From Meira nashicola (taxonomy: Eukaryota > Basidiomycota > Exobasidiomycetes > Exobasidiales > Brachybasidiaceae): 18,593 nucleotides of DNA. The stretch lies in the NCBI GenBank assembly GCA_001600355.1, contig BCJU01000017.1:1-18593 (forward strand). The letters are read 5' to 3'. Under the pieces are notes generated by a model. That model made no database searches and was not told the origin of the DNA. It saw only the letters and a program-made list of their open reading frames with translations. Of the stretch, positions 8,724-16,358 are shown piece by piece. The first letter of the stretch is position 1. Every line of letters starts with the position of its first letter. The translations under genes were made by a program, and so were the position numbers.

Positions 8724-8930
8724 ATTATAGAGAACATTTAATAGAATTCAATCATTTTGTTAAATCCGATGTGCAAGACGCGTGTTCAGTTTGACTTCCC
8801 CGCACTTTTTTTTAGAGAAAAGGGTCGGAGTTAGACATAGGCCGGAGTTAGGGTTAACGAGTATGTTTGTCGAACGACACCCTCTCCACTTCTTGACGAT
8901 TGTCTACCAACATCATCATAAATATCAAAG
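8724..8930. other. Intergenic region with 17-base tandem pair
   Basis: Two imperfect 17-base units (8824-8840 and 8841-8857, 13 of 17 identical) both contain CGGAGTTAG. They lie about 75 bases before the start of the metallo-beta-lactamase-fold gene and may be part of its promoter. Confidence 0.4.
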
Positions 8931-9959
8931 ATGACAACTTCATACATCAACTTAAAGCTCGGAGAGAATAAAGAAGAACAAAAAGATGACAATGCAAAAG
9001 CATCATTGCAAGAATTAAGATCAAGACTTGGTCAATTAGCTGAAAGAGAGCTTACAACACCTTTATGCGAAACATGTTCAACTCAAACTTCTTTTAAAGG
9101 AGAAGGGTTGAGTCTGGATTCTGTAGATTCGGATTATAAATGTAAGATTTGTTTGGATCCAAGACAGTATATCGGACCAACAGGGCAAAGATGGACGACA
9201 CTCGAACGACTTATTAATAATCCTGATAAACAATTAAGAAATGATTTCAGTGAAGTGATTCCCGATCAACTTTGGACATTTAAGACTAGGCCGTCGTTTG
9301 GAATCGGACAAAGAGCATTCTTAATGCAAGATGATGAATCAGAAGGTCTGATAATGTGGGATTGTATTGCATATATTGATGATGAAACGATTTCAAACAT
9401 AAACAGATTATCAAACGGAAAAGGTATTTCACATATGATAATCAGTCATCCACATTATTATTCTACAACTGCAACATGGACAAGAGCATTTCCAAAAATG
9501 AAAATTTGGCTTTCAAAAGTTGATTTTGATGAATGGTATCAAAGAGAAGATAATCAAGATATTTTTGATAGAATTGAATTTATACAGCAAGAACAAACAC
9601 TGATAGGTAAAGGTAAACAGACAAAAGCTTTCATGTTAGGTGGCCATTTTCCTGGAAGTTTAGTCCTTTTATTTAAAGATAATTTACTCATTGCAGATAC
9701 GATTCAAGTTGTTCCAAGTGGTTTATATAAATCTAACGAAAAACAAAGGCAAAACGTAACTTCAGTAACATTTTTATGGAGTTATCCAAATCAAATTCCA
9801 TTAAGTGGAGCAGAAATAAAAAGGGTTTGTAAACCTTTAGAAAACATTCATTTCACAAAAGCTTTTGGTGCTTTCGAAAATTTTGATATTTGGAATTTTG
9901 CAAAAGATAAAATTTTACAAAGTCGTGATATCATTTGTGAACGTTTGGAGGTGCAGTAA
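8931..9959 (+). CDS. Metallo-beta-lactamase-fold protein with N-terminal zinc-ribbon-like region (342 aa)
   Basis: Single exon, start at the first ATG. Residues 46-74 contain two CxxC pairs (CETC 46-49, CKIC 71-74) followed by DPRQYIGPTGQRWTTL, a layout I recall from an uncharacterised fungal MBL-fold group. The fold follows: PSFGIGQRAFLM (121-132), a strand ending in MWDC, ISHPHYYS (171-178), GGHFPGSLVL (237-246), LLIADTIQVV (252-261) and a late His307. Probable metal ligands are H173, H175, H239, D256 and H307. The usual HxHxDH motif is HPHYYS here, so the Asp-His pair that serves the second metal is missing. A one-metal or altered hydrolase is therefore likely. No signal peptide is seen, so it is presumably cytosolic. 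Substrate is unknown. Confidence 0.85.
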   Translation: MTTSYINLKLGENKEEQKDDNAKASLQELRSRLGQLAERELTTPLCETCSTQTSFKGEGLSLDSVDSDYKCKICLDPRQYIGPTGQRWTTLERLINNPDKQLRNDFSEVIPDQLWTFKTRPSFGIGQRAFLMQDDESEGLIMWDCIAYIDDETISNINRLSNGKGISHMIISHPHYYSTTATWTRAFPKMKIWLSKVDFDEWYQREDNQDIFDRIEFIQQEQTLIGKGKQTKAFMLGGHFPGSLVLLFKDNLLIADTIQVVPSGLYKSNEKQRQNVTSVTFLWSYPNQIPLSGAEIKRVCKPLENIHFTKAFGAFENFDIWNFAKDKILQSRDIICERLEVQ

Positions 9960-10110
9960 AACAAAAAACAATATATTCAGTCTTATTTTTTGGTATGTTT
10001 TAATTTTTCTCCTGACGCACAGCTCAGCGCCTGTGCACAGCCCTGTAAATCTTATTCGTGTTTATAAAATTTTATATTTCTATCATAACGTCTTCCATCA
10101 TTAGCACAAT

Positions 10111-10356
10111 ATGAATAAAGATCAATCAACAGAACAATCTACAACAAAAGGTTTCGGACTTGCAAATCCTGCTAGCGTTCATTGTCAAAAATTAGGAGGT
10201 AAAATAGTTATACAAAATACTCAAACTGGTCAAATTGGCTTTTGTCATTTACCTGACGGACGCATTATAGAAGAATGGCAACTATTTCGTGAATCTATGT
10301 TGAATGATGAAACGTCGAAAGGTGATAAAAATCAACAGACCATAGAAAAGCGTTGA
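10111..10356 (+). CDS. DUF333-family small protein (81 aa)
   Basis: Residues 16-60 match the DUF333 ('putative hemolysin', E. coli YoaF-like) pattern: GLANPASVHCQKLGG, then a strand and turn, then GFCHLPDGRIIEEWQLFR. The ANPAS-x2-C, the central GxC..PDG and the EEWxLFR stretch are all present. Bacterial members are usually exported or lipoproteins. This one has a short polar N-terminus with no signal peptide, so it is probably cytosolic. The third cysteine that often follows the EEW-x-LFR segment in bacterial proteins is absent. The family is mainly bacterial with some fungal members, so an old transfer from bacteria is plausible. Its stop lies 35 bases from the convergent exporter stop. Biochemical function is unknown; the 'hemolysin' label should not be taken as evidence of activity. 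Confidence 0.82.
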   Translation: MNKDQSTEQSTTKGFGLANPASVHCQKLGGKIVIQNTQTGQIGFCHLPDGRIIEEWQLFRESMLNDETSKGDKNQQTIEKR

Positions 10357-10391
10357 AATAAGATACCTTCTATTTCCCTTCACATTGACAA

Positions 10392-11870
10392 CTAGCTTTT
10401 CCTTGTGAATTTACCTTTTGACCTAATCTTTGATCCAAATTTCAAGAATAAAAAAGGTGCAGGAGCAAATAATAAAGCAATACCGGCGCAAATTGCAGGA
10501 CCTACATGAATCCCACAAGTTGAAACAGGACAATTGCCGTTATTTCCACCAGGCGAATACATAAATCTTGTTATTAAAGGAAATATTGCTCCAATTAATG
10601 ATCGTGTAAACGTAACTGCAGCTAAAGCAGAAGCAGCATAATTGCTTCCATACGTATCAACGATGTACGTTTGCGTAGATAAGAATAACAAAACAACAGC
10701 AAACCCAAACGGACATGCAAACATAACACTTGCAATCCAAGGCATAGAAGGAGAATCTAGAGCAGCAAAGCAAGCTAAAGATATTGGCAAGATTGGAGCC
10801 GCTAAACAAGCAGAAGGTAATCTATGTTCAGGTTGAGGTCCATCTTTCCTTGATTGAATCGATTTTTGATAACGTTTATTATCGTATAAGATAACATATA
10901 CTAATGAAAGTAACGTACCTATCAAAAGAGATAAGAATGGTAAAGATGCTTGAACGATTGACCAACCACGTATATCTCCATAAACAATAGGAAAAGCTGC
11001 AAAGAAGCTATACAAGATTGCATAAATCACTCCTTGATAAAGTGAAATAATTAAAACGATTGGTTCTTGGAATAAGATGATAAACGGCCTTGTGCATGAT
11101 CGAGATGTAGTNANAGCAGANTTTATAAACTTTTGTCGNAATCCTGATTTGNTTAAATCTTTTTTNCTTNCNANTGCTCCAGCATATGTTTCGGGCACAA
11201 AAAATAAACTAACGAAAAATGTTAATCCGCTCATTATTGNTAATAATCCTTCTACCCATCTAAAATTGCTTGCTTGTGATAAAGAACTTCCAACGATCGG
11301 ACCAAGAGAAGGTCCAGAAAATGGAGCGGCAGCAAACATTGCCATTGCTAAACCTCTTTGACGTTGTGNAAACATATCTGCCATTATTGCACCTCCATTA
11401 CTAAGCATTGAAGAAGCAAAACAACCAGCTAAAAAACGTGAAANGAGTAACATTGTTAATGAAATACTNCCTGCTCCTAAACCATTAAAGAACGTAAACA
11501 TAGCCATTGTGAATAATAAAATTGGTTTTCTACCAAATGATTCTGAGAGAGGTGCCCAAATTAAAGGACCCAAAGCGAATGCTAAAACGAAAAGTGAAAT
11601 TCCGAGTGTGATCACTTCTTCTGATCCTCCTAAAATTTGATGAATTGAATTCTGTGCTCCACTATAAACAGAAGAAGAAAAAGAAACCATAAATGTTGTG
11701 ATTGCTGTAAAGATAGCAATCAATGATTTCTTTCTTAGGGTCCAATTCATCGGATTATTCGAATCATCTTTGATTTGTGTTGATTCCAAATCCAAATCGG
11801 ATGGGTTCTTTGGGGTTTCAGATTGTATCGTAGACATTTTTGTTTGATTGTCATGAAAATTGCAGTTCAT
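10392..11870 (-). CDS. MFS DHA1-type drug/metabolite exporter (492 aa)
   Basis: Single-exon, full-length major facilitator of the DHA1 (12-TM drug:H+ antiporter) type, expected in the plasma membrane. The cytosolic N-terminus ends in NPMNW (39-43), typical of fungal DHA1 proteins (TPO/FLU-like). Signature A is GPLIWAPLSESFGRKP (101-116), and the antiporter motif C is GPSLGPIVG (186-194). A central cytosolic loop around 240-265 is poorly defined because of Ns. The start is the first ATG (11870); a second in-frame Met at 11837 (MSTIQSE) is an equally possible start. Nine Ns lie in 63 bases (11112-11174), all in the central loop. It is divergently transcribed from the cupin gene across a promoter of about 240 bases, so co-expression and export of the cluster's substrate or product are plausible. 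Confidence 0.92.
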   Translation of the reverse strand: MNCNFHDNQTKMSTIQSETPKNPSDLDLESTQIKDDSNNPMNWTLRKKSLIAIFTAITTFMVSFSSSVYSGAQNSIHQILGGSEEVITLGISLFVLAFALGPLIWAPLSESFGRKPILLFTMAMFTFFNGLGAXSISLTMLLXSRFLAGCFASSMLSNGGAIMADMFXQRQRGLAMAMFAAAPFSGPSLGPIVGSSLSQASNFRWVEGLLXIMSGLTFFVSLFFVPETYAGAXXXKKDLXKSGXRQKFIXSAXTTSRSCTRPFIILFQEPIVLIISLYQGVIYAILYSFFAAFPIVYGDIRGWSIVQASLPFLSLLIGTLLSLVYVILYDNKRYQKSIQSRKDGPQPEHRLPSACLAAPILPISLACFAALDSPSMPWIASVMFACPFGFAVVLLFLSTQTYIVDTYGSNYAASALAAVTFTRSLIGAIFPLITRFMYSPGGNNGNCPVSTCGIHVGPAICAGIALLFAPAPFLFLKFGSKIRSKGKFTRKS

Positions 11871-12110
11871 TGAACGACCTTTTTATATTGCTGGGCATAA
11901 TATTGTGATAGTACCTTCGGTATTTAAAGATTCACGCTGTAATTCCCCGAAAAAACTACATGGTGTCTTGGAATTTACCGAGGATATGATAATGCTGAGC
12001 AGAAGATTTCGGTAAATTGTTTTTCGGCGACTTTTATAGTAAAAGATATAAATAGATATACTTTTTAGTCTTCAACGAATTTGATAGGCTGCACATTCAA
12101 GCAATCAAAT
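11871..12110. promoter_or_regulatory. Bidirectional promoter with nested inverted repeats (exporter/cupin)
   Basis: This 240-base divergent promoter holds a perfect 10-bp inverted repeat, AATTTACCGA (11972-11981) and TCGGTAAATT (12009-12018). It is flanked by an outer, almost perfect pair CCGAAAAAAC (11947-11956) / GTTTTTCGG (12019-12027). A related TTCGGTATTT stands at 11916-11925. The CCG/CGG cores are the kind bound by Zn2Cys6 proteins, and such a regulator is encoded one gene away. The binding claim is inference. The 11-mer TTCGGTAAATT recurs before the acyltransferase gene (16878). Confidence 0.55.
12047..12054 (+). promoter_or_regulatory. Candidate TATA box of the cupin gene
   Basis: TATAAATA lies 57 bases before the cupin ATG and just downstream of the nested inverted repeat. 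Confidence 0.5.
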
Positions 12111-12715
12111 ATGAACAAAGAAGAACAACTTTTCGCGCCTGTCAGACGTATTGTGACAGGACATACTCCTCAAGGCAAATCAATTATCTCGACTAACGAA
12201 AGGATTGCGCCTATGTTCTTTAGTGAAAAGAGTAAAGTAGGTATTTATACAACCTTTGTATCAACAGAAATTCCATCGAAAATTGATCAAGATATTCAAT
12301 TCGTTCAACAAACAACCCAATTTCCAAAATTTTGTCAAGAAAATGGTTGTGTTTTTAGAGTATTTGATTATGCTCCAAAATCCAAGAGTCCATTTCATAG
12401 AACGAATACGATTGATTATGGTACAGTGATAAAAGGTTCGCTCTCATTAGAGTTGGATGAAGGTAAAACGGTTTTATTGCAAGCTGGAGATACGTTTGTT
12501 CAAAGAGGTACAAATCATGCATGGATAAATGAAAGTTTGACTGATTGGGCACGAGTTTCGTTTGTTATCATTCGTGAGTTTGACTAGAAACTATAAATTT
12601 TTTCTAAACATAATTCTAATCATTTCTTCTCTTAGCTGCAATACCACCACAAGTAAATGGAGAACCATTAAAGGATTCTATGCAATCCAAATTCCACTTG
12701 GTACATCATTCTTAA
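12111..12715 (+). CDS. Cupin-domain protein (180 aa, two exons)
   Basis: Exon 1 is 12111-12573. A 62-base intron (12574-12635, GTGAGT..TTAG, branch-like CTAAT) leads to exon 2, 12636-12715. Reading through the intron would stop after three residues. Splicing instead gives VIIPAIPPQVNGEPL, the normal end of fungal cupins. The start is the ATG of MNKEEQ. The single cupin barrel lies at about 85-155, with PFHRTNTIDYGTVIKGSLSLE (94-114) as motif 1 and LQAGDTFVQRGTNHAWIN (123-140) as motif 2. Possible metal ligands are H96, D102 and H136. The usual HxH pair is reduced to HRT, as is common in this fungal group. Such proteins are often encoded beside oxidoreductases or transporters in small clusters; the reaction is unknown. 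Its stop codon overlaps that of the regulator. Confidence 0.9.
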
Positions 12716-15121
12716 AGTACATCTTGGTGTTGTAAAAGGTGAATTAGAATTGGATCTTCTTCTTGGGCAAATGTGTTAGAATGTGTATGAGATCTACTTG
12801 CTTGTGGTAATTCTGTAGTTGACCTTGTTCCTGAAGAATCGATTTCGTATTGACCATCACTTGATCCTCCAGTTATATAACCATTGCTCTCAAAGAATTG
12901 GTCAAGCCATTCAACAATTCCTAAATTATCGATAGTAGAAGAATTGTTTATTGCTTCGTTATCTTGTTGTTGGATTTCTCGTTCGAATGTGTTATTTCCT
13001 TCGATTAATTGTTGTGAATCATTAAAACGTTGAAGTTTTTCTCTGCCCAATTTTATAAATGCAAACGTTCCTTGTAGACCAAATACTCCTAAATGTGGAA
13101 AGTTATGACTTTGAATTTCATTTGAACTTTGTGGGAATCTATATAAACTTATCCTTTCTCCTCCTAAACCAATACCGTCACAAAAGATTAAAGATTGCAA
13201 TTGCGTTTTAAGTCTTGCTAAAACACGTAGACTGAACCATTTCTTTTCTTTTTCACTTGTTGCTTCTAATAATTCGATTGCAGATGAAATTGCTTGCATT
13301 GCCGTTATTGAAATAGGTGAAATCATCGGATGTTGTAAAAAACAAGTAAAATTTGCTTGCCAAACACAAGCAACAGAAAGAGTTAAAATTGAACTTGGTA
13401 AATTCATATGCCAAACGCAATTCGTATCACCCGGATTTTTATATAATATACGTAATTGTGTAAAATGATTTATGCACCTTTGAGCAGCTTGAATTGCTTC
13501 TTGACAACTTTCTTGTCTTTGAGAATGATCCGAAGCGATTACCATTTCGGTTAAAGCAATTCTATGAACGCATTCTATTGCTTTATCAATCACCACCGCG
13601 ATCAAATACCTTAACCTTACTAAAGAATAATCTCGAATGTTGGACTTTATATTTGATTCATTATCAACTTGAATACGTAAAATTGCTGGAAGTTCAAGTT
13701 TACATAATTCAATCTTACGAGAAGCTTCTTGAACNGTTGAATAAGGTGTTTGTCTTTTTGATACGATCCATTCTCCGATTGCATGACAAACATCCGTTGT
13801 CGCAAGATAAACTTTTGCTCGAATCCAATTTAAAGCATACCTACGAACTTTATACTTTTTATAGTGAAGTTGAAGCTGAAGTTCGGTTGATTCTACCATC
13901 TTTGGTAAAAATCTTGCTATAGAAGGAGAAGAGTATTTTAACTTTGGAATATCAAACATTTTTANTGTTGCCATATTGTCAAAACATAAAATATTCCAAA
14001 ATAACCTTTTTTCATCTTCTGGAATATTGTCTCTTTCCTCTTCTTGGTAAAATTTACAGCAATTTTCCATTGCACTGTATATTGANAAGTTTGAATCACT
14101 CGAAAGATTTGCCGCTTTACGGCCTTCGCTACGGCAGCAAACGTAATGAATGAAAAGTGCTTGCAACAAGCAAACCGAAACTCCCTCGACTTCCTCTGCT
14201 TTTTTCGTCAAAGAACCCATTAATTGTTCCAAAGTATCAAATCCTCTCCTTTTGCATAAATCACGATCATGCTCTCGCCATTTTGAAGTTTTATTTTGTT
14301 TAATATTATCTTGACAGATATTAGGAAAAAGTGAACAAGATGAAAATTCTTCACCTGCATGGAAACCAGCAAATATGATTGAAACTGCTAAAACTAGTTG
14401 TGAAAGTTTCAAGTCTGATTGTGAATTTTCTATTGATGATAAATAAATCAGATCGAAGATATCAAAACAACGTTGAACCATAAAATCACTAACGACTTCA
14501 TACATCCAATTCCATCCTGAAACAAAAGCTGAATATGCCCTGGCAATATTTGCAATTGCAATATTCACAACATTTTCCTCTCGAGATTGAAAAAATATTG
14601 GCCAAATTTCAAATTCTATAGTAGATTTTATCCCGTTTTGATTGCTTCTTGAAGGGGAAGGAGTAGATGATATAATGCTATTGTTAGAGGATGCTGTATG
14701 CTGAATAAATAAGAAGATGGTTAGCTTTTATTTTATTGCTTTTTATTTGTAAAAATACTATAAACTTACAACACTTGGATACAGCTCAACATCTAAAAAA
14801 TCTACGTTATTAGATGGTCTTGCCTGTTCAGGTCTGATTGGGCTATAAGTTGCTNGATCAGAATTTTGATGTGGACCAATGCTTGACATTAATTTNCATC
14901 CTTGCGTCGTTTTACGCTTTAAGCATTGATTACATGGAACTTTACCATCACACTATAAAAGAATAAGATTGTTTATGAATATAGATAAGTACCAAATCTC
15001 TTTTTCTCTGATTATGTTTCTTGATCAAACTCACCTTTACTTTTCTTCGATTACATTCTGTACATGAATTTGACTTTCTACCAACTCGCGCTTTTGGCCT
15101 TTGCTGTTCATTTTGAAGCAT
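12712..15121 (-). CDS. Zn2Cys6 fungal transcription factor (752 aa, three exons)
   Basis: Exon 1 is 15121-15035, exon 2 is 14952-14770 and exon 3 is 14700-12712. Introns are 82 bases (GTGAGT..TATAG) and 69 bases (GTAAGT..TTCAG), both phase 0. The Zn2Cys6 DNA-binding domain (residues 20-48) is split by intron 1: SCTECNRRKVK | CDGKVPCNQC, then a last Cys after LKRKTTQG. Spacing is C-x2-C-x6-C-x5-C-x2-C-x8-C. Residues 9-29 are basic. A Ser/Asn-rich linker follows, then a long helical middle region of the fungal-specific type; RLFWNILCFDNMA (322-334) matches its most conserved segment. The C-terminus is acidic and Gln/Ser-rich, suited to activation. The start is the ATG of MLQNEQQ; two upstream ATGs are out of frame. 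It is nuclear and a good candidate pathway regulator for the neighbouring exporter, cupin and RidA genes. Confidence 0.9.
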
Positions 15122-15621
15122 TTCGTCATGATAGCATAAGAGATCAACTTTTGATTTTTTTTTTAAAAAAAAAGAAAGATATAAAAATGGATCGCCAAAG
15201 GTATTAAGAGAAAGAAGAATTGTTTTAAATTTGAATGTACCATCGGATAGATAATCAAGAAGATGTACCGAACGGTTATATATCTCATTTCCCGAGCGGG
15301 CTTATTACATATCTCGGGAAATCATTTTTTGACAGCTAAAGTGCCGTAGCGCGCTTAAGAATTCGGGAACTGAACTTAACGTGGGGTTAAAAAAGGGCGC
15401 ATGTACATAACTAACATAAGTCTGTGATTGTGTATTTGAGGATTACGTAAGGACATCTGCTCTTGTGTCCGGGGACAAAAAGTTGAAAACTTACGTGCCA
15501 AGAATAATCAGGATGGATTGGACTACGCTAATGATTCGATGTAAGTAGCTTTCTTGGGGTAGCGATGGATCTTTTTTTCACTTCCTTCCCTTCCACATTG
15601 ATCACATTTATATTCATAGCC
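15122..15621. promoter_or_regulatory. Divergent promoter of the regulator and the RidA-family gene
   Basis: This 500-base shared upstream region holds a perfect 10-bp inverted repeat, ATTTCCCGAG (15287-15296) and CTCGGGAAAT (15313-15322), with a 16-base spacer. The element CCG-AA-CGG at 15268-15275 lies just beside it. Both have the CGG/CCG triplets favoured by Zn2Cys6 dimers. TATATAA on the minus strand (15283-15277) is a possible TATA element for the regulator. Just before the regulator ATG there are two short out-of-frame upstream ATGs (15137 and 15129). Autoregulation is inference. Confidence 0.5.
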
Positions 15622-16095
15622 ATGACGGAAGAAAACAAGAAAGAGTAAGTTAAAATATGATTGTGCTTATAAATCATTGCTAACGTGTCTTGCTCATTCT
15701 TTAGTTTCTCTGCTGTGAAAATCACGCCTGATAATTATGCTCAATTTTATATTTCTCAAGCTATTAAATTGGATAATCTAGTATTCGTTTCAGGTCAAGT
15801 AGGCGTCGATGAAAACGGTAATTTAGCAAGCAAAGATGATTTTGCTATTCAACTTGATCAAACATTTCTCAATTTAGATAAAGTTTTACAAGCAAGCGGT
15901 TCAAATTTATCCCAAGTTGTCAAAGTGACAATCTTTTTAACCGATATGGCCAATCAATTTCCGTTTATTTGTCAAGCTCGTAAAAAATACTTTTCACTTC
16001 CTTATCCTGCTGATACTATTGTCGAAGTTAAATCTCTCTATCACCCCGACATTAAGGTAGAAATTGAAGCAATCGCCTCAATTCCAAAATCATAA
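15622..16095 (+). CDS. RidA (YjgF/YER057c/UK114) family protein (137 aa, two exons)
   Basis: Tiny exon 1 (15622-15644, MTEENKK plus two bases) is joined by a 60-base intron (15645-15704, GTAAGT..TTAG, branch GCTAACG) to exon 2, 15705-16095. The result, 137 residues, is the usual family length. Family marks are ISQAIKLDNLVFVSGQVGVDENG (24-46), a central LDKVLQASGSNLSQVVKVTIFL (65-86) and the end IKVEIEAIASIPKS. RidA proteins form trimers; archetypal members hydrolyse reactive enamines/imines released by PLP enzymes. The arginine that binds the substrate carboxylate in archetypal RidA (in PARS) is replaced here: the text reads PADT, Asp111. It therefore more likely belongs to a Rid subfamily with another activity. 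Divergent from the regulator gene. Confidence 0.92.
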
Positions 16096-16130
16096 TTTGT
16101 TTACTTCTTATAATTGAATCTTGATTGAAT

Positions 16131-16358
16131 CTATAACCTTGACTTTACTAGTAAAACACCGGTGTAAATTGGACGACTTCTTTCTGGATCATCGAATTTT
16201 GCGTCCTTCCTTTGTGTAAAGTCTATTCCATGTTTGTTTAAACAATATTCCACTTTTTCATTACGAACATGTGGCTTTTGAAAGAGGATGGCATGAACCG
16301 AATAAAATTTATAGCTTTTTTGTCCGTTGATTTGAATATCTCCTTCCTTTCGATCCAT
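16131..16358 (-). CDS. Possible small gene or gene remnant (75 aa), unrecognised
   Basis: An ATG-started minus-strand frame of 75 codons, convergent with the RidA-family gene (35 bases between stops). The protein is mixed and charged (HAILFQKPHVRNEKVEYCLN, DDPERSRPIYTGVLLVK) and looks more protein-like than the local background. I recognise no family, signal peptide or membrane segment. It could be a small orphan gene, the last exon of a longer gene with unseen upstream exons, or chance. Confidence 0.3.
   Translation of the reverse strand: MDRKEGDIQINGQKSYKFYSVHAILFQKPHVRNEKVEYCLNKHGIDFTQRKDAKFDDPERSRPIYTGVLLVKSRL

Noticed and set aside
8841..8857. TTAGGGTTA as a telomere-like tract
   Set aside because: Only one and a half units are present; it is better explained as part of a 17-base imperfect repeat.
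13494..13922. 142-codon plus-strand frame inside the regulator
   Set aside because: It is antisense to a well-supported coding exon and has no family features.
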